64,000 bases of DNA from the NCBI RefSeq assembly GCF_002262935.1, contig NZ_NPIA01000002.1, positions 62,001-126,000 on the forward strand, read 5' to 3'. Below the pieces are notes generated by a model, which was not told where the DNA came from, did not search any database, and was given only the letters and a program-made list of their open reading frames with translations. How positions within the stretch are numbered: position 1 is the stretch's first letter; the number at the start of each line of letters is the position of its first letter. Below, one piece after another: positions 9,773 through 18,072 of this stretch. Position numbers and translations under genes: made by a program. Source of the DNA: Lottiidibacillus patelloidae (GTDB lineage: Bacteria; Bacillota; Bacilli; Bacillales; SA5d-4).

Positions 9773-9904
9773 CTATCCATTTTTTCTTTTTTCTCTTGCT
9801 GCTTTCTTACGTGCTTTTTTACTCATGTTTGCTTCTGAACCAAATTCTGTATCTGCTTTTCCACCTGATTGTGATTGGTTGCGATTATCATTTCGATTTG
9901 TCAT
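9773..9904 (-). CDS. Very short gamma-type small acid-soluble spore protein
   Basis: A 43-residue protein read directly from the sequence: ATG at 9904 preceded by AAAGGAGG, stop TAG at 9773-9775, with its own terminator just downstream. It is hydrophilic, rich in N, Q, K and R, and contains ADTEFGSEAN followed by a basic helix (MSKKARKKAAREKRKNG). TEFxSE is the GPR protease cleavage motif of gamma-type SASPs such as SspE (TEFASETN), which store amino acids in the spore core. SspE-type proteins are usually about twice as long and carry two such sites; here there is one. Assignment rests on this motif and composition. Confidence 0.7.
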   Translation of the reverse strand: MTNRNDNRNQSQSGGKADTEFGSEANMSKKARKKAAREKRKNG

Positions 9905-10053
9905 TCGGTTTCCTCCTTTCAATTTTTAGATTGAAAAGCCATATGCCACCGAAAACTAAAGATGTTACTAAAACAGAAGAGCAACATTCAGTAGCTACTT
10001 TTAGTATCGTCTAACAAAGAATTAGATATTCCTTTAATAGTAATTTACAAGAA

Positions 10054-10081
10054 AAAAATCTACCTAGATAAGTAGATTTTT
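10054..10081 (-). terminator. Terminator of the lipoprotein gene
   Basis: Ten-bp stem AAAAATCTAC/GTAGATTTTT with an 8-base loop, 13 bases past the stop of the minus-strand lipoprotein gene; T-rich on both strands. Confidence 0.7.
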
Positions 10082-10093
10082 ATTAATGAGGAA

Positions 10094-10768
10094 CTATTTA
10101 ATTGTTATTGTAATTTTATTTGTCGCTAATCCAAGTCTATCGCGTAATTCATCTGAAACTGTAAATGTTATGACGTCGCCTTTCTCCAAATTATCAAATA
10201 CATACAAGACACTATCAACAATTGTTCCAGAACCATGATGTACTGCATCTGCTTTTTCATTAAGTTCGAATATATGATCCAGATAATTTCCACTTATTTT
10301 ACTTTTTTCAATATATTCAATTGGAACTAAGAAAAATGGTTTCTGTTTTTCAGAAAGTGTAATGGAAACTTCACCAGCATTTGCAGTTATATTACCGTCA
10401 TTTGGTATTACCTCGTTATTTACTACTAACATATACGTCCAATGATCTGACGATAGTTGTGTAAGTTCTTTCTCTGACATCATTGCAACAGCTTTTTCTG
10501 CAAACTTTTTATAGAAATCTAATTCTTCTTTCATGTAATTTTCGTGTACTTTTAAATTATCTATTTCATTTTGCATTTCAATTAATTCTTCATCCTTATG
10601 CGCAAGTTCTTCATTTAAGTCTTCTAGCTCCTTTTCGAGCGTTTTTGTATCAGTTTGATCAAGTTGGTCCTGTTGTGGTTGGGATTCTTCATTATGTTTT
10701 GTATCATTGCAAGCCGCTACTATAAAGACAAATGAGATAAGCAATAAAAATAAACCTAATTTTTTCAA
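10094..10768 (-). CDS. Coiled-coil lipoprotein, unknown
   Basis: 224 residues. A hydrophobic leader ends in the lipobox VAAC, giving a lipidated Cys20. Next come a charged QPQQDQLDQTD linker, a coiled coil at about residues 42-90 and a C-terminal beta-rich domain (about 105-224, NITANAGEVSITLSEKQKP). It should be tethered to the outer face of the membrane. It is monocistronic, with its own terminator at 10054-10081. I do not recognise the C-terminal domain. Confidence 0.75.
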   Translation of the reverse strand: MKKLGLFLLLISFVFIVAACNDTKHNEESQPQQDQLDQTDTKTLEKELEDLNEELAHKDEELIEMQNEIDNLKVHENYMKEELDFYKKFAEKAVAMMSEKELTQLSSDHWTYMLVVNNEVIPNDGNITANAGEVSITLSEKQKPFFLVPIEYIEKSKISGNYLDHIFELNEKADAVHHGSGTIVDSVLYVFDNLEKGDVITFTVSDELRDRLGLATNKITITIK

Positions 10769-10873
10769 GGTATCATCTCCTCAATTAAAAAAGTGTATAA
10801 AATTTATCCTATTTATTTGACGCATCAAACTTGAAATTCGTTGCAAATTTTTCCAGTTTTCTACGAAAGAAAA

Positions 10874-10902
10874 AAGCGTATATGAATTAATCATATACGC
10901 TT
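10874..10902 (-). terminator. Terminator of yqjE
   Basis: Twelve-bp inverted repeat AAGCGTATATGA/TCATATACGCTT followed on the minus strand by T-rich sequence, 11 bases after the yqjE stop. Confidence 0.75.
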
Positions 10903-10913
10903 CACAATATTTA

Positions 10914-12035
10914 CTATGAATTACTTACTTCTTTTATGACTGCAACAACTAACTCAGCTGTTTTTTCTAATTCTTCTATTGGCATACGCTCATTTGTCGT
11001 ATGAATTTCTTCATAACCTACTGCAAGGTTTACTGTTGGTACACCGTGTCCTGCAATTACGTTGGCATCACTTCCGCCACCACTATGTAATAATCTTGCA
11101 GGTCTACCTATATTAGCAACTGCTTTCTTAGCAACTTCTACGACATGGTCACCTTCAGCAAATTTAAACCCAGGATACATCACTTTCACTTCAACGTCTG
11201 CTTTCGTTCCCATACTTTGCGCCGTTTGTTCAAAAGCATCTTTCATCTTTTGTACTTGCGCTTCCATCTTTTCAGGTATTAAAGAACGTGCTTCGGCTAA
11301 AATGCTCACATGATCGCAGACGATGTTCGTTTGTGTACCACCTTCAAAGCGACCGATATTTGCAGTCGTTTCTTCATCAATTCGTCCTAGTGGCATTTTC
11401 GAAATTGCTTTTGCAGCTACCGTAATTGCAGATATTCCTTTTTCAGGAGCTACGCCAGCGTGGGCTGTTTTGCCATGAACAGTAGCGATTACTTTCGCTT
11501 GTGTTGGAGCAGCGGTAATAATGTCACCAACTTTTCCATCACTATCTAATGCATAGCCGAATTTAGCAGTAATTTTAGAAGGATCTAGCGCTTTTGCACC
11601 TACTAAACCTGACTCTTCACCTACTGTAATGATAAATTCAATTTTTCCATGAGCAATGTTTTGTTCTTTTAAAACTTTAATTGCTTCAAGCATTGCAGCT
11701 AAACCGGCTTTATCGTCAGCCCCTAAAATTGTCGTGCCATCAGTAACAATATAACCATCTTTTATGGAAGGTTTGATACCGTTACCAGGAACTACTGTAT
11801 CCATATGGGAAGTAAAGTAGATTGTGTCTACTCCTTCTTTTGTACCTTCTAGTGTACAAATTAAGTTCCCAGCACCATGTCCTGTTACATCCATCGTATC
11901 ATCTTCAAATACATGTACACCTAGGTCAGTAAATTTTTTAGTTAAAACTTTTGCTATTTCCGCTTCATGTTTCGTTTCAGAATCAACTTGAACTAACTCA
12001 AGAAATTCATTAACGATACGATCTTTGTTGATCAT
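10914..12035 (-). CDS. yqjE: M20-family zinc aminopeptidase YqjE (PepT-like)
   Basis: 373-residue cytoplasmic dizinc peptidase of the M20/PepT-like group. Metal-ligand motifs are visible: SHMDTV, GADDKAG, GEESG, ALDSDG and LHSGGGSDANV. The start is the ATG at 12035 with AAAAAAGGAG upstream; the longer in-frame version begins inside the upstream carboxylase gene. It is the last gene of the methylmalonyl-CoA operon, as in B. subtilis yqjCDE, 16 bases after yqjD, and ends in a strong terminator. Role in that pathway unknown; general tripeptidase activity is inferred. Confidence 0.88.
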   Translation of the reverse strand: MINKDRIVNEFLELVQVDSETKHEAEIAKVLTKKFTDLGVHVFEDDTMDVTGHGAGNLICTLEGTKEGVDTIYFTSHMDTVVPGNGIKPSIKDGYIVTDGTTILGADDKAGLAAMLEAIKVLKEQNIAHGKIEFIITVGEESGLVGAKALDPSKITAKFGYALDSDGKVGDIITAAPTQAKVIATVHGKTAHAGVAPEKGISAITVAAKAISKMPLGRIDEETTANIGRFEGGTQTNIVCDHVSILAEARSLIPEKMEAQVQKMKDAFEQTAQSMGTKADVEVKVMYPGFKFAEGDHVVEVAKKAVANIGRPARLLHSGGGSDANVIAGHGVPTVNLAVGYEEIHTTNERMPIEELEKTAELVVAVIKEVSNS

Positions 12036-12051
12036 TATTAGCACTCCTTTT

Positions 12052-13596
12052 TTACAGTGGGATATTCCCGTGTTTCTTCTTCGGTCTGTCTTCTTTTTTG
12101 TTTCGCAGCATTTCAAGTCCTTGAATAATTTTTATTCTTGTCTCTCGTGGATCAATGACGTCATCGACCATTCCACCAGCTGCAGCAACGTAAGGGTTTG
12201 CAAACTTCTCACGATATTCTTCAATTTTCTCTTGGCGCGTTTGTTCTGGGTTGTCACTCTCAGCAATTTCTTTAGCAAAAATAATATTTGCTGCTCCTTG
12301 AGGACCCATTACAGCAATTTCAGCATTCGGCCAAGCGAACACTAAATCAGCACCAATTGATTTACTATTCAATGCCACATACGCACCGCCATATGCTTTT
12401 CTCGTAATTACTGTAAGTTTCGGTACAGTTGCTTCTGAGTATGCATATAAAATTTTAGCACCATGACGTATAATACCACCATGTTCTTGTTTAATACCAG
12501 GGAAAAAGCCTGTCACATCTTCAAAAGTAATTAAAGGAATGTTAAATGAATCACAGAAACGGATGAAACGTGAAAGTTTGTCCGATGAATTAATATCTAA
12601 TCCGCCAGCCATTACTTTTGGTTGGTTACATATTAAACCGACAACTTCTCCTTTAACTCTGGCAAATCCAATAACGATATTTTTAGCGAAGTCTTCTTGC
12701 ACTTCCATAAATGAATCTTTATCAACTACCTCACGGATGACATTGCGCACATCATATGGACGTAAACCATCAACAGGCACAACTTCCGTTAAATCTGGGC
12801 GGTAATCATCTTCATCATTATCGATAATTGGCGCTTTTTCTTCATTATTTTGTGGTAAATAACTAATTAACTTACGTACTTCTTTCAATACTTCTTCTTC
12901 AGACTCCGCAGTAAAGTGTGCGTTTCCACTAATTGAACTATGTACTTTCGCTCCTCCTAAATCTTCAGAGGATATTTTCTCACCTGTTACTGTCTCAATA
13001 ACTTTTGGTCCAGTGATAAACATTTGACTCGTCTTTTCAACCATGAAAACGAAATCTGTAATAGCTGGAGAATAAACTGCTCCTCCTGCACATGGCCCCA
13101 TAATAACCGAAATTTGCGGGATTACACCAGAATAGATTGAGTTTCGGTAAAAAATATGACCATAACCATCAAGTGAAAGAACACCTTCTTGTATTCTCGC
13201 TCCTCCAGAATCATTTAAGCCAATAAAAGGCGCACCATTTTTTGCGGCTAGATCCATAACATTGGCAATTTTTTGTGCATGCATTTCTCCAAGCGCACCG
13301 CCAAATACCGTAAAATCTTGTGCAAATAAGTAAACAGGACGACCATTTACTTTTCCATAACCTGTTACAACACCCTCACCAGGTGCTTTTTTGCCTTGGA
13401 GTCCGAAATCATTGCAACGATGTTCGATAAATGGGTTTAATTCAACGAAAGTCCCTTTATCTAATAAGAGATCTATACGTTCTCGAGCTGTTAGCTTCCC
13501 TTTTTCATGTTGCTTATCAATGCGGTCGTCACCGCCACCTTGTTCCACTTCACGACGTTTATCATATAAACCATAAATATCATCAAAAATATCCAT
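12052..13596 (-). CDS. yqjD: Propionyl-CoA carboxylase beta subunit (YqjD)
   Basis: 514-residue biotin-dependent carboxyltransferase subunit, full length for the PccB/MmdA family. The N-terminal crotonase-like half carries the acyl-CoA-binding loops (LNDSGGARIQEG, GPCAGGAVYSPA), and the C-terminal half carries GGLDINSSDK and AYGGAYVALNSK. It transfers CO2 from biotin to propionyl-CoA to give methylmalonyl-CoA, or works in reverse. Its ATG overlaps the stop of the upstream fusion gene (TAATG), so it is translationally coupled to the mutase/epimerase. A biotin carboxylase partner is not adjacent; the accBC pair in this window is an acetyl-CoA carboxylase pair that could be shared. Confidence 0.9.
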   Translation of the reverse strand: MDIFDDIYGLYDKRREVEQGGGDDRIDKQHEKGKLTARERIDLLLDKGTFVELNPFIEHRCNDFGLQGKKAPGEGVVTGYGKVNGRPVYLFAQDFTVFGGALGEMHAQKIANVMDLAAKNGAPFIGLNDSGGARIQEGVLSLDGYGHIFYRNSIYSGVIPQISVIMGPCAGGAVYSPAITDFVFMVEKTSQMFITGPKVIETVTGEKISSEDLGGAKVHSSISGNAHFTAESEEEVLKEVRKLISYLPQNNEEKAPIIDNDEDDYRPDLTEVVPVDGLRPYDVRNVIREVVDKDSFMEVQEDFAKNIVIGFARVKGEVVGLICNQPKVMAGGLDINSSDKLSRFIRFCDSFNIPLITFEDVTGFFPGIKQEHGGIIRHGAKILYAYSEATVPKLTVITRKAYGGAYVALNSKSIGADLVFAWPNAEIAVMGPQGAANIIFAKEIAESDNPEQTRQEKIEEYREKFANPYVAAAGGMVDDVIDPRETRIKIIQGLEMLRNKKEDRPKKKHGNIPL

Positions 13597-14426
13597 TAGT
13601 TCTCCTCCTTTTTCCCGCTCTTTTCACATAGCTCATAAAGAACGCCCCCAGAGGATTTTGGATGTAGGAAAGCAATATTTGCTCCGCCTGCACCAATTTT
13701 TGGCTCATCATGAATCATGTTGATGCCACTTTCCTTTAAATAAGCAATGCGGTCTTCGATTTGGTCAACACCTAATGCGACATGGTGAATACCTTCACCA
13801 CGCTTTTCGATAAATGTTGCGATTGGGCTTTCTTGCGATAGTGGTTCAAGTAATTCAAGACGAGATTCGCCAATTCGTAAAAAAGCTACTTTTACTTGTT
13901 CGCTAGTTACCTCTTCAATTTGTTCTAGCTTTAATTTTAACGTATTCACATAAAAAGGTAATGCTTCTTCAATTGATTTAACTGCAATTCCAATATGGTC
14001 AATCTTTTTTGGCTCTTCCCAATGGCTTTCAGACTTATTGTATAAGCCGTTAATGTAAACTGCAATTTCATCTGTCGGAGTTCCAGGTGTAAATACCTTT
14101 CTAATCCCCTTTTCCTCTAAGAACGGAATGTCCTCCCAAGGAATTACTCCACCACCAATAACAATAATATCCGACGCATCACGCTCTTCTAGCAAGCGGA
14201 CTACTTCTGGAAATAATTCGTTATGTGCACCAGATAAACAAGATAAACCGATGACATCAACATCTTCTTGAATTGCTGAAGCTACGATTTGTTCTGGTGT
14301 TTGCCTTAATCCTGTATAAATGACTTCCATACCACTATCTCTTAAAGATTGTGCAATTATTAGTGCACCTCTATCATGACCATCAAGCCCAGGCTTGGCT
14401 ACTAATACTCTTATTTTCTTTGGCAT
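13596..14426 (-). CDS. B12-binding mutase small subunit fused to methylmalonyl-CoA epimerase
   Basis: 276 residues in two domains. Residues about 1-130 are the cobalamin-binding domain of methylmalonyl-CoA mutase, with the lower-ligand motif DGHDRG, then SCLSGAHN and VIGGGVIP. Residues about 140-270 are a VOC-fold methylmalonyl-CoA epimerase, with metal ligands in [18 protein letters not shown] and GVLYELCE. The start was chosen at the ATG at 14426, 6 bases after GGGGGA; an ATG at 14432 is possible. The polypeptide would carry the B12 cofactor for the large subunit encoded just upstream and also racemise the (2S)/(2R)-methylmalonyl-CoA substrate. The equivalent B. subtilis yqjC is a stand-alone epimerase. 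Confidence 0.9.
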   Translation of the reverse strand: MPKKIRVLVAKPGLDGHDRGALIIAQSLRDSGMEVIYTGLRQTPEQIVASAIQEDVDVIGLSCLSGAHNELFPEVVRLLEERDASDIIVIGGGVIPWEDIPFLEEKGIRKVFTPGTPTDEIAVYINGLYNKSESHWEEPKKIDHIGIAVKSIEEALPFYVNTLKLKLEQIEEVTSEQVKVAFLRIGESRLELLEPLSQESPIATFIEKRGEGIHHVALGVDQIEDRIAYLKESGINMIHDEPKIGAGGANIAFLHPKSSGGVLYELCEKSGKKEEN

Positions 14427-14439
14427 ATTCATTCCCCCA

Positions 14440-16098
14440 TTATACTCCTTGGTACTCTCCGAATTGTTGTCTGAGGACACCACAAATTTCACCTATTGTA
14501 CAATATTTTTTAACACAATCAATGATATACGGCATTAAATTTTCAGATCCTTTTGCTGCAGCTTCTAACGCTTGTAGCGCAGAACTAACTTCCTCGTTAT
14601 TTCTTTTCTCTTTTAATAGTAGAAGTTTCTCTGTTTGCTTCTCACCAAGTGAAGGATCAACACGAAGCAACTCTGGTTGCGGCTCATTCTCCATTTTAAA
14701 TGAGTTCATCCCGACGACAATTTCTTCTCCACTTTCAATTGCTTTTTGCGTTTCATAAGCAGCATGTTGAATTTCTCTTTGCATGAATCCAGCTTCGATT
14801 GCTGCCACAGCACCGCCTAAGTCTTCAATTTTATTTAAGTAATCATTTACTTTCTTTTCGATTTCATCAGTTAATGCTTCGACATAGTATGACCCACCTA
14901 GCGGATCGACTGTATCAGCTACCCCGCTTTCATTGGCAATAATCTGTTGTGTTCGAAGGGCAATACGTGCTGATTCCTCTGTCGGTAATGCTAGCGCTTC
15001 ATCTCGTGAATTAGTGTGTAAGCTTTGCGTTCCACCTAGAACAGCTGATAATGCCTGCATCGCGACACGGACAATGTTATTATCTGGTTGCTGCGCTGTT
15101 AGCGTAGAGCCTCCAGTTTGCGTGTGGAATCGAAGTTGCCAGCTTTTCTCGTCTTTTGCTCCAAATTTTTCTTTCATAATTTTTGCCCAAATTCTTCTTG
15201 CAGCGCGGAATTTCGCAACTTCTTCAAAGAATTGATTATGTGCATTAAAGAAAAATGCTAGTCTTGGTGCAAATTTATCGATAGATAATCCTGCTTGTAA
15301 AGCCGCTTCAACATATGCAACACCATTAGCGATAGTAAATGCTAGTTCTTGCGCTGCCGTAGAGCCAGCTTCGCGAATATGATAGCCAGAAATACTAATC
15401 GTATTCCATTTTGGTACTTCTTGCGCGCAATAGGCAAATATATCTGTTATTAATCGCATTGAAGGTTTTGGCGGGAAAATATATGTACCTCTAGCAATAT
15501 ACTCTTTTAAAATATCATTTTGAATTGTTCCTGAAATTTTATCTTTCGAAACACCTTGTTTTTCACCTACAGCAATATACATTGCTAATAAGACTGCAGC
15601 CGGTGCGTTAATTGTCATTGAAGTTGAAACTTTATCTAACGGAATTTCTTTTAAAAGCGCTTCCATATCTTCGAGTGAGTCAATCGCAACCCCAACTTTA
15701 CCAACTTCTCCTTTTGCCATACTATCATCTGAGTCATAGCCAATTTGTGTTGGTAAATCGAAAGCAACCGAAAGACCTGTTTGCCCCTGTTCTAATAAGT
15801 AGCGAAATCTTTTATTTGTCTCTTCTGCTGATCCGAAGCCTGCATACTGTCTCATCGTCCAATTTCTTGCACGATACATCGTTGGACGAATCCCTCTTGT
15901 ATAAGGGTATTGCCCAGGAAATCCTAACTGTTCCATATAAGTTTCATCGACATTGTCAGGAGTGTAAAGACGCTCAACTGGAATTTCTGAACTAGTCGTA
16001 AATTGTGCTTTCTTTTCTGGATATTTTTCAATTAGTTTGTTTGTGTTTTCTAGCCACTCTTCATACTGCTTTTGAAAGTTTTCATCCTTTTTCATCAT
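14440..16098 (-). CDS. mcmA: Methylmalonyl-CoA mutase large (catalytic) subunit
   Basis: About 552 residues, covering only the substrate-binding barrel of methylmalonyl-CoA mutase; the C-terminal B12 domain is absent and supplied by the next gene. [17 protein letters not shown] keeps the Tyr, and EYIARGTY the Arg, that distinguish methylmalonyl-CoA mutase from isobutyryl-CoA mutase. [17 protein letters not shown] is typical of the barrel. GGAGG lies 5 bases before the ATG at 16098 and 8 bases before a second ATG at 16095, so the exact start is open. It interconverts methylmalonyl-CoA and succinyl-CoA with adenosylcobalamin. First gene of the operon ending at yqjE. Confidence 0.9.
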   Translation of the reverse strand: MMKKDENFQKQYEEWLENTNKLIEKYPEKKAQFTTSSEIPVERLYTPDNVDETYMEQLGFPGQYPYTRGIRPTMYRARNWTMRQYAGFGSAEETNKRFRYLLEQGQTGLSVAFDLPTQIGYDSDDSMAKGEVGKVGVAIDSLEDMEALLKEIPLDKVSTSMTINAPAAVLLAMYIAVGEKQGVSKDKISGTIQNDILKEYIARGTYIFPPKPSMRLITDIFAYCAQEVPKWNTISISGYHIREAGSTAAQELAFTIANGVAYVEAALQAGLSIDKFAPRLAFFFNAHNQFFEEVAKFRAARRIWAKIMKEKFGAKDEKSWQLRFHTQTGGSTLTAQQPDNNIVRVAMQALSAVLGGTQSLHTNSRDEALALPTEESARIALRTQQIIANESGVADTVDPLGGSYYVEALTDEIEKKVNDYLNKIEDLGGAVAAIEAGFMQREIQHAAYETQKAIESGEEIVVGMNSFKMENEPQPELLRVDPSLGEKQTEKLLLLKEKRNNEEVSSALQALEAAAKGSENLMPYIIDCVKKYCTIGEICGVLRQQFGEYQGV

Positions 16099-16215
16099 GC
16101 TGACCTCCAAATTTCTCTTCTTCCTATCACTTAATGTATTTCTTTGTCGAATGCTGATTTTCCTGCTTTTTCTTCCTTAATTTCAATTGTAACGATGATT
16201 CCTTGTCTTTACCAG

Positions 16216-16244
16216 TTGTTCATTCAGAAAATTCGCGATAAAAT
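16216..16244 (+). promoter_or_regulatory. Putative sigma-A promoter for the Prli42-like gene
   Basis: TTGTTC, a 17-base spacer and TAAAAT, ending 30 bases upstream of the ATG at 16275 in otherwise non-coding sequence. Confidence 0.55.
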
Positions 16245-16274
16245 ATATTTATTGGTTCTTTAGGAGGGATATAT

Positions 16275-16373
16275 ATGTCAGGAAAAACGATGAAGATTTT
16301 TGTTTACATTATGATTGCAACAATGTTAATTTCTACATTATTAATGGGTCTTGGAAGCATGTCATTCTTCTAA
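16275..16373 (+). CDS. Stressosome-associated mini-protein, Prli42-like
   Basis: A 32-residue peptide (MSGKTMKIFVYIMIATMLIS and 12 more residues) with a basic N-terminus and one transmembrane helix. TAGGAGGG precedes the ATG, there is a promoter upstream and a strong hairpin 10 bases downstream, so it looks like a real monocistronic gene. Size, basic start and the ISTLLMG pattern fit the Prli42 family, which in Listeria tethers the RsbR/stressosome to the membrane. Family assignment is from memory of the pattern; being a gene is better supported than the exact family. Confidence 0.68.
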   Translation: MSGKTMKIFVYIMIATMLISTLLMGLGSMSFF

Positions 16374-16383
16374 AAAAAATTAG

Positions 16384-16421
16384 ACAAGCTGGCAGTGAGT
16401 TTTATTCTCATGCCAGCTTGT
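16384..16421. terminator. Strong bidirectional terminator
   Basis: ACAAGCTGGCA paired with TGCCAGCTTGT, extended by GTGAG/CTCA, flanked by A-rich and T-rich tracts. It sits between converging genes (Prli42-like on + and the L,D-transpeptidase on minus). Confidence 0.85.
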
Positions 16422-16422
16422 T

Positions 16423-16941
16423 TTATTTTATAGCCCCATATTTCTTTCCTAACTCCCAAAAGTTATCTTCAGAATGAGTAATTACTACTTTTGTTCCTAA
16501 ACGGATGTGATCATAAAGATATTGCACATCTTCTTCATACATTCTTACGCACCCTTGCGTTACGTATTTACCTATGAAGGCTGGATTATTATTACCATGA
16601 ATGCCAAATATCCTGCCATCCGTTCCTTTCGCATCAAATCCAATCCATCTTGTACCTAACGGGTTTTCCTTAGCTCCACCTGGTATATCTTTCTTTCTAT
16701 AATACGGATTTTTTGCTTTCACTGTAATCGTAAATTTTCCTTCAGGAGTTAAGTCCACCGCGACACCAGTAGAAACTTTAAAAACATTTTTTATCTTTCC
16801 ATCATCAATAAATGCTAACTCATTTGACGTTTTGTTGACAATAATAAACGGGTCTCCAACCATTGGGTTTTCCCCTATAGGCCAAATTGGCGAGACAAGT
16901 GTAAGGGCAATGAACAAATGAAATACTTTGCTAAATAACAT
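16423..16941 (-). CDS. yqjB: L,D-transpeptidase YqjB (YkuD domain)
   Basis: 172 residues: a signal peptide (about 1-22) followed by a YkuD catalytic domain with the canonical signature ending in the nucleophile, FGIHGNNNP then YVTQGCVRM (His and Cys of HxxxGCxR type). It forms 3-3 cross-links in peptidoglycan or attaches proteins to it, acting outside the membrane. There is no LysM domain, unlike B. subtilis YkuD. The stop is immediately next to the shared terminator. Placement beside the yqjC-E genes matches B. subtilis yqjB. Confidence 0.85.
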   Translation of the reverse strand: MLFSKVFHLFIALTLVSPIWPIGENPMVGDPFIIVNKTSNELAFIDDGKIKNVFKVSTGVAVDLTPEGKFTITVKAKNPYYRKKDIPGGAKENPLGTRWIGFDAKGTDGRIFGIHGNNNPAFIGKYVTQGCVRMYEEDVQYLYDHIRLGTKVVITHSEDNFWELGKKYGAIK

Positions 16942-17114
16942 CGTCAGTCACCTCTACTAGTTATTTTGCACGATTACACTGTTCTTATGATTTATTTATA
17001 GAAAGTTGAAAATTATATTGTTAAAGCAAATGAAACAGAAAAATGAATACTTAAAAGAAATTAGTGACGAAATGAGATAATAAAAGTAATCAAAACAACA
17101 TTTATGTGAAAAAG

Positions 17115-17148
17115 AAAACAGATACCGCCTAGGCGATATCTGTTTTTG
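17115..17148 (-). terminator. Terminator of brxB
   Basis: AAACAGATA and CGCC pair with GGCG and TATCTGTTT, followed by T-rich sequence on the minus strand's exit side; 16 bases after the brxB stop. Confidence 0.75.
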
Positions 17149-17163
17149 CTAATTTTCGCTTAC

Positions 17164-17586
17164 TTATTCACAATATTCATCAAAAGCAGCTTGTAGTTTT
17201 CTTACAACGTCCATTCCTTCATAGCCTTCAATTTCGTGACGTTCAACCATTGTTTTAATTTCGCCATCTTTAAGTAAAGCAAAAGAAGGGGAAGATGGTG
17301 CGTATCCTTTGAAGTATTCACGAGCTTTCGCTGTTGCTTCTTTATCTTGGCCAGCAAACACTGTAACAAGTTGATCTGGCTTTTTATCATGATTCACGGC
17401 ATAAGCAGCTGCAGGTCTCGCAATTCCACCAGCACAACCACATACAGAGTTAACTAAAACAAGTGTTGTTCCCTTTTTTGCAAATGCATTTTCTACTTCT
17501 TCAGCTGTTTTTAATTGAGTAAAGCCTCCAGCCTCAGCTTCTTGGCGAGCGACTTGGACGACATCTGTAAAAAGATTAAAATTCAT
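17164..17586 (-). CDS. brxB: Bacilliredoxin BrxB (YqiW)
   Basis: 140-residue thioredoxin-fold protein of the YphP/YqiW family with the CGC active site in [13 protein letters not shown]. Bacilliredoxins remove bacillithiol from S-bacillithiolated proteins, so this implies a bacillithiol-based redox system. Full length for the family. AAAGGAAG precedes the ATG, and a plausible promoter lies at 17620-17647. Location near the bkd operon matches yqiW (BrxB) rather than yphP (BrxA). Confidence 0.9.
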   Translation of the reverse strand: MNFNLFTDVVQVARQEAEAGGFTQLKTAEEVENAFAKKGTTLVLVNSVCGCAGGIARPAAAYAVNHDKKPDQLVTVFAGQDKEATAKAREYFKGYAPSSPSFALLKDGEIKTMVERHEIEGYEGMDVVRKLQAAFDEYCE

Positions 17587-17619
17587 GTGATAACTTCCTT
17601 TCTTTACTTCTTCTTTTCT

Positions 17620-17647
17620 ATTTTACCTATATATTTGCGAAATGCAA
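17620..17647 (-). promoter_or_regulatory. Putative promoter of brxB
   Basis: On the minus strand TTGCAT, a 16-base spacer and TAAAAT, about 34 bases upstream of the brxB ATG. It places the hairpin repeats at 17687-17921 upstream of, not inside, the brxB transcript. Confidence 0.5.
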
Positions 17648-17686
17648 AAAGTATGTTTTCTAACTACATAAATTTTTTTAAAAAAA

Positions 17687-17770
17687 TTTAAAAAATATGT
17701 TTAGTTATTAAAACTAAAAGGGTATAGAAATATGTACATGGATGTGAGCGTGGTGAACTTACATTCATGT
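17687..17770. repeat. Copy 1 of a duplicated hairpin element
   Basis: 84 bp, nearly identical to 17839-17921; the last 51 bp (17720-17770, from GGGTATAGAAATATG) are 100% identical. Inside is a long hairpin: TACATGGATGTGAG, 9-base loop CGTGGTGAA, CTTACATTCATGT (13 pairs with G-U). Flanking TATAGAAA (17723-17730) can pair with TTTCTATA downstream, closing an outer stem. A short reading frame (ATG 17732, stop 17861, beginning MYMDVSVVNLHSC) starts 9 bases after AAGGG. Identity unknown; see findings. Confidence 0.7.
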
Positions 17771-17838
17771 CAAGGTGTTGCATTGGGACATCGGCTTAGT
17801 AAGCCAAAAATTTTCTATATTCTCTTACCTCATATTTT

Positions 17839-17921
17839 TTTAAAAAATATGTTTAAGTATTAAAACTAGAGGGTATAGAAATATGTACATGGATGTGAGC
17901 GTGGTGAACTTACATTCATGT
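17839..17921. repeat. Copy 2 of a duplicated hairpin element
   Basis: 83 bp repeat of copy 1, 152 bp away. The same 13-14 bp hairpin and invariant loop CGTGGTGAA are present. Its short reading frame (ATG 17883, stop 17937-17939) shares the first 13 residues with copy 1 and then diverges to ICGLS. A second hairpin TTGATTGTG/CACAATCAA (about 17936-17964) follows this copy only. Confidence 0.7.
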
Positions 17922-18026
17922 ATCTGCGGCCTTTCTTGATTGTGTTGTTAAGATACCACAATCAACCCCTTTCTCATATGTGATATTACTAGAAAAGAGA
18001 AGTAATTATTACTCATCCTTCCAACA

Positions 18027-18058
18027 GCAAAAACCCACTCATACGAGTGGGTTTTTGC
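18027..18058 (-). terminator. Terminator of the bkd operon
   Basis: GCAAAAACCCACTC/GAGTGGGTTTTTGC, a 14-bp perfect stem with loop ATAC, 15 bases past the bkdB stop. Confidence 0.88.
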
Positions 18059-18072
18059 ATTTTCTCTTTTTC

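Noticed and set aside
10914-12116. Longer YqjE start at 12116
   Set aside because: It lies inside yqjD and adds a non-conserved tail; the ATG at 12035 has an AAGGAG site.
17687-17921. T-box, SAM, purine, preQ1, B12 or c-di-GMP riboswitch at the repeat pair
   Set aside because: None of the diagnostic sequences of those classes is present, and no gene is immediately downstream on the + strand.
17687-17921. CRISPR array
   Set aside because: Only two copies, of 51-84 bp, with an internal long hairpin and no spacer series or cas genes.
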